A DNA stretch of 64,000 nt from Druceiella hillmani (Eukaryota; Arthropoda; Insecta; Lepidoptera; Hepialidae), in assembly GCA_039881145.1 (NCBI GenBank), contig JAYKKI010000006.1:9308501-9372500 (forward strand). The letters are read 5' to 3'. Below the pieces are notes generated by a model. The model was not told the DNA's origin. It searched no databases and saw nothing but the letters and a program-made list of their open reading frames with translations. A program made the translations under genes and the position numbers. Below, one piece after another: positions 1-12,350 of this stretch (position 1 is its first letter; each line of letters opens with the position of its first letter).

Positions 1-443
1 TAAATGTGCTAAAGAATTAATATGACACTATGAAATACAAACATAAGTATCACCATTGTGAAATTAATTCTTTTCATGTTTATGTGAAGTTCTAGTTTAT
101 TAATGAGTTTAAGATTCGTGTTAATTTCAATTGTCCTTCTGTATATTGAGGTAAACAAGTTTTGAGATAAAAAGTTAATCCAGATTATATCAATGATAGT
201 AGTAAATGAAGTCATAAATTTCGTTATCATATGTATTATACCGGAAAAATTATTTCTAAAATAAAAAGAAAATATTTGTGCAAACATATAATAGAAAATA
301 ATAAGAAGAACTTACGTTTTATAATGGCGTTCATATTTATTCAGTCGTAGTAGACAATCTCGTTTTGTAAGGATACATGCTTGCACAACCGTCAAAGAAT
401 TAAGGCTATTTTTCATAAAATATTCTGATTCGATATTCGCCTT
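1..443 (-). pseudogene. Gustatory receptor pseudogene, 5' part, runs off the left edge
   Basis: Reading the minus strand from 443 downward gives a protein that aligns without a gap, codon for codon, to the first 145 codons of the receptor starting at 25626. Shared pieces include KRDCLL, IWINF.SQ.LFT and NMKRI.F. Insect gustatory receptors are seven-helix ligand-gated ion channels of chemosensory neurons; this stretch would cover the N-terminus and the first three hydrophobic segments. Three lesions are visible. The codon aligned with the start ATG is AAG (441-443). The codon aligned with W44 is TAA (312-314). The codon aligned with D145 is TAG (9-11). An open stretch remains between the two stops (12-311), and its first internal ATG is at 285-287, but a protein starting there would lack the N-terminus. 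About 40 bases upstream of the start also match the paralogue, so this is a DNA-level duplicate with its own 5' flank, not a retrocopy. The remaining exons lie outside the window. Ligand unknown. Confidence 0.85.
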
Positions 444-1970
444 GTTATTGTCTATGTAACTGACTATTTCTTACTGAAGAGCCGATCGACCAACATATTT
501 GTGATGGCCGTTTAGCTTAGCAACGCACTTATGATTAATGGACAGATTACTTTTAATATCTCTTTAACCCTACATTGTCTTACAATTTTTATATAAAGTT
601 TTACTATTGAGAAAGAAAGGTTTGAATTGATGCTTTGGTCAAAGGAAATAAACTACATATTTCATGATATTAATTTTTTACCAAGGAAATAACCCAACAT
701 ATAAGAGCTATAACTTTATTCAACTTTGGATAGGAAGCGATACAAGCATTATTTCGCAGAAAGAAAATTCGATTATACCCGTGATATATGAAAGGAGCAC
801 TTTGCTCGTTTGGTCTTCGAATTCTTATAAATTCTTTCTACTGTCTGAAGGTTCTATCGCTTCTAGATTCTTTGCTTCGCGACCGCGTTTGAAATCAATC
901 ATCATACTGACGTGTAAAATTTTCTGTCTATTAGTGCAGCACTTATAAACGATAAATTCAGTACGCAACGCAAGAAAAACAACTTCACTGATATGAAGAA
1001 AAGAAAAGTTATCGCAATACAGATTAAATGTTTACATTTTTAAAACAATTTTAGACAATTACTCCATACTTCTTGCATTCATGTGGTTTGAGTTGAATCA
1101 AAACGAGCGGAGCAGGAAGTGAGTAAAAATTAAAATTTAATTAAAATATTTATTGGTTTTACTCATAAAGAGTAAAACCAATAAACAGGATGTCATCTTT
1201 TTAAATATTGTACAAGCAACAGATCATTAAAATTTTGTTTGGGTCGAGTAGACTCAAGGGAAAAAGAGCAGGGTTTAATTTTAATACTCTGATAATATAT
1301 ATTACAATTGTGTTTGTATTGTGTAAAGTCTTAATACTATTATTGATGCTCTTGGTTTACCTAAATAACACATAAGAAGAATACAAATAAACCTGTTAAG
1401 TACGAATAGAACTCGCGCGACAAGTATCCCGTACACATTAAACAGTTTACCTTTCAAAGCCGTAAATATTTTGTGAATATTTCAAAAACTAAGGAACATA
1501 GAATAATCATAAATAAAGTTTGTTATTGCATAACTGTGAATTTAGCTGTCCCGAGGACGAAAGGAAAATTTTAATTTTTGTCGATAATTTTAGTAACATG
1601 GAACTTACCTAATGTAATCGATATTTCTAACAATAAAAGGAATGAAAGGAAATTGGTTATATTAATTTCCTTAATTAATTTGTCATATAAATATTTTGGG
1701 CTGAAAAATACTGAAATATATGCGGGTCAGCGTACTTTATTTTAACTAAATTCTTTTCGCTAAACGGTGTCTTTAAGTGATTATCACAGATGACGGAAGA
1801 CGGATAGATGGAAGGACACATGAGTTACATATTATTTTATTTTGAGGACGAATTTTAAGACTCGGTTAAATAACATCAATACGACAAGTAGACTGGAATG
1901 ACATTGAGTTTTTATATTTATCCTATTGAGTACTTCTACCAACCATAAGTCGTAAAAATGTTTCAAATTA
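444..1970. other. Intergenic, no recognised gene
   Basis: The first 40 bases or so are the conserved 5' flank of the Gr pseudogene. An open frame of 94 codons at 664-948 (plus) matches nothing I recognise and has no clear splice context. A perfect 16-bp hairpin sits at 1149-1185. The rest is AT-rich sequence without visible structure. Confidence 0.5.
1149..1185. repeat. Perfect 16-bp hairpin
   Basis: Positions 1149-1164 are exactly the reverse complement of 1170-1185, separated by the 5-base loop ATAAA. There is no T-run or gene end beside it, so it is listed as an inverted repeat only. Confidence 0.8.
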
Positions 1971-1998
1971 TATGTATATAAATATATATATATGTAAA

Positions 1999-2045
<47 letters not shown>

Positions 2046-2062
2046 ATGTGTGTGTGTGTATT
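1971..2062. repeat. AT microsatellite followed by TG microsatellite
   Basis: A (TA)n tract with a few ATG interruptions passes directly into a (TG)n tract. The open frames across it are repeat artefacts. Confidence 0.95.
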
Positions 2063-2083
2063 CATGCAAATATATATAATGAT

Positions 2084-2282
2084 ACCTGATTCAGTGGAAA
2101 CTCCAGAAAAATTATTGCCAATGCGTAGAATGAACCTGTGGCAACGTAGAAAAACAGCTGAAAAAAAAACAATTATACAAGTCATTACTCCCACATCATA
2201 TTATAAACTTAGCACAGTTTGGATTCAAGTCGTTTGCATCCTTCAGTTTATATTTAGGATAAACTTTACAAAACGTCTACGG
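2084..2282 (+). other. Open frame ending at a splice-donor-like site, unassigned
   Basis: After the microsatellite an open frame continues to 2282, where GTAAGT, a full donor consensus, follows. The translation is basic at first (RRMNLWQRR), then has one hydrophobic run (STVWIQVVCILQFIF). I do not recognise the protein. It could be an exon of an unidentified gene, an old transposon fragment, or chance. No matching exon was found downstream. Confidence 0.2.
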
Positions 2283-2299
2283 GTAAGTTAATACACGGA

Positions 2300-2997
2300 C
2301 GAAAAAATTTCCGGCAAGTTAATATACAGGGTTGTAATTTGTGCAACGTAATGAATTTCTCTATATACATTAAAGAGTATATGTATTTCAACTTTAATGT
2401 GTATAGCGTGACCAATAAACTGAACATCAGTTTGGAGGTACATTTATTGATCGCTTAATATATTGTAGACCTTGTTTATATAGTGCGTTGTTTCTTGTCG
2501 CTGTCATAGTTATAGTTCTTATAATTTATGAGAAATTGGTGTGACGTGTTGTCGACAGATCATTTGTATGATTACTTTACCACGCATTCGGTGACGTAAC
2601 GGATCTCTTTAAACTGTAATTAATTACACTGCAACCAATTACTTTAGAATCGATTATACCTTTTTTTTAATTAGACATAACCTACGTGATTTCCAACCCC
2701 CTGTAAAGAAACTGCTGCAATTAAGTGTGTCTCTACATTAAAGGCGGGCCCAAGATTTTTCAAATATTTTTTTCTAGAGAGGATAGGAGAAATCATAACT
2801 ATCCCTAGGCATTGGGTATAAACACACATACAAAGAATTTAATGACTTTGCCGTGTAGTTTGCTACTTTCTGCATTATTATGTTTTATATTGATATAAAA
2901 AACATAAAAATGTTTAATACACTTCTCCATTAGTGGGCAACGTGTTACAGGTTATCGATATAAAACGATAAAGAGACAAACAATAAATAAGTAAAAA
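2300..2997. other. Intergenic, nothing recognised
   Basis: Ordinary AT-rich sequence up to the outer end of the left palindrome arm. I see no coding frame, repeat or RNA gene. Confidence 0.5.
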
Positions 2998-5955
2998 ACA
3001 CGTGCAATATAACAAATTTAAATTGTGATGAAAATAATTAAAGGACACAATATATTGAAAAGACAATTCGCAATACTTAACAAAATTTGCACACCAAAGC
3101 TAAATTGGTTAAAAAAAAACAAATTTAACCGGAAGCACGCAATGTACACATATATTACATTAGCACTCCACTAATACATAGATATCGATAGTTTTATAAA
3201 TGCTTCGTTCAGTGTTTCAAGAAACGCCATACATTTATCATTTATTTTAAAATGAACTTTTTATTCAACTCCTCTGGAAGATTTTTGCTCACACTTTCTT
3301 TCAAAATTAGATCCTATGATGCTAAATGCTAACGAAGTCTTATTTTGTGCTTATTTGAATTCTGCTGTCCAGAAAACAAATTAACTTCCTGCAGCGCTCT
3401 CTCTCGTTTGTGCACTAATTATTATAATTTTGCGAAGTTGCCTTCGGCCTTGATTAAATCATTTTTAATTTTGGATTATTTAATTAGTAATTTTACGAAG
3501 TTGCATAGAAATTCACAACTAGTTTTTAGTTAGTTGTGAACTACTACTACGTTATTACCAACTGTTGCATAGTGGAACAAGCAGTTGTTATAATTTTGTC
3601 TCGTCCATTCAAACTCTTGTCGCACGTAACCTTACAGATTCTGCTTTTGTGGACCGAATTGTATCAAATTTTGCCCACAGTTATGTCATAAGAGATATCA
3701 AATAATTTACTATGAAATATATAATAATAATTAAAATACCTTCTCATGTATATAAATTGAGAAAATATTTCCATTCAAGTTGTTACAGACATAGAAAATC
3801 AATTTTTTTTTCTCAAATGTTGAACCTTGTTTACATAAAACTATGCTTCAAATTTATGTACAATATGTTGCGACCGACTTTTTGTTTAATTTTTCAATAC
3901 TAAATTTTAAAAATCTGAAAATAATCATAGTATTTTAGCAGTAAATTATCAATGCAAATCCTTTTGAGTCAAAAGCCAAATTTAATCAAATAAAGTTTAA
4001 ATAACATTAGCATCAAGTTAAGTAAATATAAACTAATAATATTCCGAAAGACTTGCGTTGATAATTTGAAATAAAGTTTATATTATTGTCAATTTTAAGT
4101 CAGTTGTGCGTATTTATATATACGAAATGTTTAATTTTTATATTAAATAGCTCTTCGATTAAAATATACCGTTCTACGAGTATCAATAACAATAACAAGA
4201 AACAAAACGCCAACGATATATTTACAAAAACAAATGAAAGGAAAAAAATATGATTTTCTCAATAAATTTCCATGAATATGGTTCGTACATATGTATCTCA
4301 CAATATACGTAAACAGTTGATCTAAACTTTACAGGTAACTAAAGCCGTTTCGAAAATAAAACTAAATGTTTTTGCTTCATTAAATAAATTAGAGGTCTTT
4401 CGCATTTGATTTGAATAGTTTTCAAAACGAATGTGACCCTCAATATTCATCAATATATTTCAACATTTCATGTATTTAATTATATATTAATTAAGGTTTT
4501 CTCTATTGCTTAATGCTTTGTTTTTGTCATATAATAAATTAATCCGATTTCAGCTTTATGTTTTCTCAATTATAGTAAATAACGTTATTTTAAATAAATA
4601 TATCGATAAAATTTATGCAGCAAGAGCCTTATAAAACACTTTTATTCTCAGAATACACTCACATGACTCAATAAATATTAATGTTGTTTTGATTACTATT
4701 TTGGTTAATGACATTTGCCTCAAACGCAATAAATAATACACTGAACGCTGTCCAAAGGACCCTTGATAAATCTTAAAACATATAAATGACTATTTATGTT
4801 AAAAATATATTAAAAATAGTTTATCCGCCATTGGCTCGATTCAGTGTCTAATTTGGATCTCTAGAGCTCATTGTATTCTATTTACATTTTCAGAATACAA
4901 ATCTATCCAAAACTTAATTAATAATAAATCATCTCGGAAGGTAAAATTGTTATGGAAATTAGTTGTTTTTGGATTTCTGACCTGAGATATTTTACTAATT
5001 TGGCACATTTTTATTGTATTTGGAAGGAGTCTTTTCAACAGAGTTAATATATTTCCTACAATAAATGATTAAATATTTTACGAAACGTATCCTCCGTTGA
5101 TAATTTTGGGGAGTGTCACGTAGGTAACAATTACTTTTTTATTATATTCGTATATTTGTATCGCTATGATTAATTTTGTGTCACGTGAAACTAAAGAAAT
5201 ATTATTAAATTTATTTGCTCTATTTATTTTTATGTAACGTTTTACTTCAAATTGAACTGATAGACGCCGCAAATATATGTTTTTAGTATCAATTAATTTT
5301 AAAATGAGCTTTTTTGGTACACGAAAAATAAATATCATTTATTGAATTTAAACATGTCACATAACCTGTTTTGATGATCATCGTAACCACAATACTGGCC
5401 GAAGTAAGAAGACAACTGGTAGATTTACAAATTCAACATTGACCTATTCTGATGAGAGGTTTATACGTTGCTTAAAGTATGTACGTGGAGTAAAAATTTT
5501 TACCCAATATTATTTGAACGCTTTGAAACAAACTTATGAGATGATTATGCATGATATATGATATTTTGGTGCCGCATGAATATGCAAATAAAAATATTAT
5601 TTTAACTTGAATTATATATGGCTTTAATATTTGCAATAACGTTGAATTGTCTGTTGGTAGTTAAAACGAATATTGTGATATCATATTGCGTTTATTGTAC
5701 AATCGCGTTGTCACTCTTAATCAATGTTAAATAGTCGATAGCATTAATTAGTTCACACGATATATAAACAATTTTCACCTGCCAGATTATGCACATTTAA
5801 AGGCCCCGTAAAACCAAGTGCAAAATTTATTTCTTGATTTTTTCTGCTTGAAAGAGATGACGAGACCAAATTGTTGACTTAAGTGAAAGCGATGTAAAGG
5901 GTTTCATATCCATAAGAATTTCATTAAATGCGGAAGAAGTGGAGTATTTATATAT
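2998..5955 (+). repeat. Left arm of a large imperfect palindrome
   Basis: This arm is the inverted, diverged copy of about 7895-10736. Matching landmarks: 3000-3120 with 10610-10735, 3200-3390 with 10330-10550, 3818-4100 with about 10050-10320, 5090-5200 with 8930-9010, and 5780-5945 with 7905-8065. Matches are interrupted by substitutions and small indels, so the arms are old. The left arm has about 430 extra bases at 3391-3818 that the right arm lacks. No recognisable protein is encoded; the short open frames are not conserved between arms. It may be the long terminal repeats of an unrecognised element, or a head-to-head duplication. Confidence 0.85.
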
Positions 5956-7906
<1,951 letters not shown>

Positions 7907-8689
7907 TCCACTTCTTCCGCATTTAATTAAAATCATATGGAAATCCTTTACATCCCTTTCACTTAAGTCAACAATTTGGTCTTGTCATCTTTTTCAAGCA
8001 GAAAAAATCGAGAAATGCATTTTTCACGTGGTTTTACGGGGCCTTTAAATGTGCCTAGTCTGGTACGTGAAAACTGTTTATATATCATGTGAACTAATTA
8101 ATGCAATCGACTATTTAACATTGATTCAAAGTGGCAACGAGATCATATAAAGAAAAACTCAATATGGTATCACAATATTCGTGAGAGCCATCAACAGATA
8201 ATCAAACGTTATTGTATATATTAAATTAATATATAATTCAGATTAAAAAATATTTTTATTTGAACATTCATGCTGCTCTAAAATCTCATAAATCACAAAG
8301 TTTGTTTCAAGGCGCTCAAATATTAAGGTAAAAATTTTCCCTTCACGTACATACTTTCAATAACGTAAACCCTCTCATCAGAATAAGTGAATGTTGAATT
8401 TGTAAATCTACCAATTATATTTCTACTTTGGCCAGAATCGTGGTTCCAATGGTAATGAAAATAGGTTATGGGATATGCTTAAATTCAATAAATGATATTT
8501 ATTTTTGGTGAATCCAAAAAGCTCCTCTCAAAATGAACTGATACTACAAACACATATTTGCAGCATCTGTCAGTTCAACTTCAAGTAAGATGTTATATAA
8601 AAATGAATTAAGCAAATAAATACACTATTATTTACAATTAAATGAAACTACGTGATGTGATATTATTTGTACTTTATTTAATTTTTTTA

Positions 8690-8730
8690 CCACGACCTGT
8701 GTTTTGTTGTGTTACAACATCTTCAGGTGG
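8690..8730 (-). ncRNA. Hammerhead-ribozyme-like motif, minus-strand copy
   Basis: The opposite hairpin arm read on the minus strand repeats the motif. CCAC (8730-8727) pairs perfectly with GTGG (8693-8690); CTGAAGA is at 8726-8720; stem II is at 8718-8706. The GAAA box is AAAA (8705-8702), a change at a core G that should abolish cleavage. Each copy keeps a part that the other lost, which suggests a better-formed ancestor. Confidence 0.4.
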
Positions 8731-8765
8731 GATATTAGCAAAGATTGCTAATCTTTGCTAATATC

Positions 8766-8806
8766 CCACCTGAAGATGTTGTAATACAACGAAACCTAGG
8801 TCGCGG
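8766..8806 (+). ncRNA. Hammerhead-ribozyme-like motif, plus-strand copy
   Basis: In order: CCAC (8766-8769), the core CTGAAGA fitting CUGANGA (8770-8776), a 5-bp stem II of GTTGT with ACAAC (8778-8790), GAAA (8791-8794), a very short stem III around CCTAGG, then TC with the predicted cut after C8802, then GCGG closing stem I with one mismatch. Minimal hammerheads with tiny stem III are known in Penelope-like elements. One extra U (8777) between the core and stem II departs from the consensus, so activity is doubtful. Confidence 0.45.
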
Positions 8807-9751
8807 TAAAGAAATCAAAGAAAGTAGAAATAATACTGCATCACGTAGTTTCATTTAATTGTGAATAATGAATTTCTACAAAATTAACGCCAAATATATT
8901 CAACACCACTAATATTTCCTTAGTTTCACATAACACAAAATTAATTAATAAAAAAAAGTAATTGTTACCTAAGTGACACTCCCCAAAATTACCAACGGAA
9001 TATACGTTTCGTAAAATATATAATTATTTATTTTAAGAAATATATAAAAATTGTAGAAAAAACTCCTTCCAAATACAATAAAATTGTATGAAATTAGTAA
9101 AATATCTAAGGTAAATCTAGAACAACTAATTTCATAAATATTTTGGCTTACATAATAATCAGTCTATAATTTGGATAGATTTTTATTCTGTCAAAGTAAA
9201 TAGAATATAATGAGCTCTAGAGACCCAAATTAGACACTGAATTTGATCGAGCCAATGGCGCATGAATTGTTTTTAATATATTTAAATAAATAGATAAATA
9301 AATATAACGTAATTTATATGTTTTAAGATTTTTCAAGGGTCTGTTTGACAGCCTTCCATATATAATTTATTGCGTTTAATGAACAATTCAATATCTTTAA
9401 TACTTGTTTAATTAACCAAAATAGTAATCAAGCAATATTAGTATTTATCGAGTTAAACATTAATTGTAATAATTAAATAATTATAAAGCTGAAATCGGAT
9501 TTATTGATTATATGTTAACAACAAAGTATTGAGCACTAGAAAAAAACCTAAATTAACATATTATTAAATACATAAAATGTTGAAATATATTGCTGAAAAT
9601 TGGGAGTCACAGTCATTTTGAAAACTATTCAAATCGAATGCGAAGAACCTCCGTAATTTATATACTTTTTAACTGAAGAAAGCAAATTAATTCTTATTTT
9701 CCAAACGGGTTTAGTTACCTGCAAACTTTACATATATTGTGAGATACATAT

Positions 9752-9969
9752 GTATGCACCATATTCATAGAAATTTATTGAGCAAATCATATTTTTTTTC
9801 TTCTCGTTTATTTTCGTGAATATATCATTGGCTTTTCCATGTCAATTGTTATTGATATTTGTATGCACCATATTCATAGAAATTTATTGAGCAAATTATA
9901 TTTTTTTTTTCGTTTATTTTCGTAAATATATCATTGGCGTTTAGTTTCCATGTCAATTGTTAATGATAC
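9752..9969. repeat. Tandem duplication, period about 109 bp
   Basis: The stretch beginning GTATGCACCATATTC at 9752 recurs at 9861, followed by the same T-rich run and the ATATATCATTGGC stretch. Only the right palindrome arm has it, so it arose after the arms formed. Confidence 0.85.
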
Positions 9970-11113
9970 TTGTAGAACGGTTAGTTTTAATGTAATGACT
10001 AATATAAAAATTAAACATTTCATATAAGTAAATACACATAACTGACTTGAAACTGACAATATAAATAACATTTCTTTCAAATTATTAATGCAAATATTTC
10101 AGAATATTATTAGTTAATATTTACTTAACTTGATACTAATTTTATTTTAACTTTATTTGATTCAAATTATATTTTGATTAAAAAAGACTTGCATTGATAA
10201 TTTACTACTAAAATACTAGGATTCTTTTCAGATTTTTAAAATGTATGATTGAAAAATAAACAGAAGGTGGAGGGCAACATATTGTACATAAATTTGTAGC
10301 AAAATCTTTTGTAAACAAGCACGTTTCAAAAATAAGTCGCAGGAAGTTAATTTGTTTTCTGAACAGCAGAATATAAATAAGAACAAAATAAGACTTCGTT
10401 AGCATTTAGCATCAACAGACCTAATTTTGAAAGAAAGTGTGAGCAATAATCTCCCAAAGGAGTTGAATAAAAAGTTTATAGTCAAGTAAATGATAAATAC
10501 ACGGTGTTTCTTGAAATACTGAATGAAACATTTATAAAATTATTGAGGGCTACGCTTTACTGTTATGCTAATTTAATATTTATAGGTTACGTGATTTGCT
10601 TTTATTAACCAATTTAGCTTTGGCGTGCAATATTCATAAAATATTGCGAATTGTCTGTTCTATATATTGTGACTGTGAACTTATCCCTTATTATTTTCAT
10701 AACAATTTTAGGTTTGTTATACTGCATGTTGTGATTAATCAAATTAAGGACGATTTTAATTTAATTTGATTAGACGCGATTATAAAACTTTCTCACAAAC
10801 AAAAGAAAGAAAGCAAAGAGAAGTTGTGTTGTACAGCCAGCGTATATTCCATAGATAAATAAGCTATTGACTATCGATTGTTATCATAGACAAAAAAAAA
10901 GCTATTTTATTGCTTCAACACTCTCACCAAATAGATAAGATCTTGAAATTCATAAATGACTAACATGCTTATACAGAGTTACAATTAAATTGGTGCAAAT
11001 AAATATCAAATAGATAAGCAATCGTTAACTCTCACCCAATTAAAACCTTCTAATAAATGAAAATTTACTTAAACTTCTAATTAATAATGACAAATATAAT
11101 TAAGTTACAGTCA

Positions 11114-12350
11114 TTAGTTTAGTTTTACAGCTTCTATTCTGTTTCTGAGAAACCTGACTCTAGGTAGAGCTTTAGTAAACAAGTCAGCATATTGCTCTTT
11201 AGTACACACATAGTTTAAATCTATTTGTTCTTCCATACATTTTTCTTTAATAAAGTTGTATTTTATATCAATGTATTTGCAAAATCTTCAAATACACTGA
11301 GTCCTTACTGAACGCACCAATATCACTTAATAATGTTTTAAGCCAAATAGCCTCTTTTGTTGCTGAACATGGGGCAATAAATTTGGTTTCAGTATCACAT
11401 ATGTCTTCATCAATATCTCCATACAGAAATGCAGATATCACGTCAAACTAAGCCAATTCCAGATATTTTTGAGCAACTTCTGACAATGAGACTCAAACTG
11501 AATCATTTCTTACAGTGGGAGAGATGATTTCAGTATAATCCACCCCTTATTTCTCTCCACATCTTTTGCACATAATTACAATGTATAGAGGGGACCTGCT
11601 GTTTCTCCTTTTATTCTGAAAACCCACTTACAGCCGATGGCTTTCACATTTTCAGGCTTTTCAATCAGCTTCCAAGTCCTATTGATAGCATGCGACTTCA
11701 ATTTATCCCCTATTGATTGTTTTCACTTTTGTGAATTCAGGTTGTCAGGAGATGGCGTTTCACTATATGATTCTGGGATATCTGTAATATCATGATCGGT
11801 ACAAATATATGTGCTTTCATTTAAATTTAATTTAGATTTAGATTTTGTAGCTATATTTGCTTGTATTTCTTTTAAATCAATAGATTTATCTAGCTCATAT
11901 AAAGATTCAACATCAGAATGATGAAAATCATTACTTGATTCTACACTATCAAGTTGATCTGGTGTATTCTCTAAAGATTTGTTAACATTTTCAGTTAAAT
12001 CAGTTTTATCTGAGTCTGGTTTTGATCATAATTCTAACAATGGTACCATGGAATAATTTCTCTTAACTAAGTTTGATTACTACTTTCTTAGTCTTAGGGT
12101 CAATTAGCCTGTATCCTTTAGTCTGTTTACTATGACCAATGAAAAGCATTTTACTTGCCTTTGAGTTTAGTTTTCTAGACTTCTCCTTAGGAACATGCAC
12201 CATTGCCTCAGATCCGAAGATTCTCAGGTGACTGAAATTTTTGCACTTTACCAGTCTACATCTGCTCTGGGGCAGAATATGAAAATGTTCTTAATGAACA
12301 GCGATTAGTGATGTATGCTGCATCGACACCGCTAATGCCCAATATTGTTT
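11114..12350 (-). pseudogene. Ty1/copia retrotransposon polyprotein remnant
   Basis: On the minus strand, from high to low coordinates, recognisable copia Pol pieces appear in the right order. First comes the end of integrase (DAAYITNRC, then HLRIFGSEAMVHVPKEKSRK and LFIGHSKQTKGYRL near 12130-12330). Next is the start of reverse transcriptase (GCKWVFRIKGETAGPLY near 11590-11640, FDVISAFLYGDIDE near 11410-11450). This runs straight into RNase H (TKFIAPCSATKEAIWLKTLL) and the C-terminus (ADLFTKALPRVRFLRNRIE), with a stop at 11114-11116. Stops and frameshifts are scattered through it. The join from YGDIDE to the RNase H part skips most of the reverse transcriptase, including its catalytic aspartates, so this is an internally deleted copy. 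No long terminal repeats were identified. Confidence 0.88.

Larger units (their letters stand above)
8629..8870. mobile_element. Nested foldback insertion carrying hammerhead-like motifs
   Basis: Two arms of about 115 bases meet at 8745-8748 and pair almost fully; the inner 35 bases are nearly perfect. The sequence interrupts the right palindrome arm: the left arm has nothing at the matching point near 5215. The right foot (8839-8900) resembles 29979-30040, next to the Penelope-like fragment, in its ATCACG.AGTTT.ATTTAATTGTGAA core and beyond. I infer two inverted copies of a Penelope-type terminal repeat that inserted here. No protein is encoded. Confidence 0.6.
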
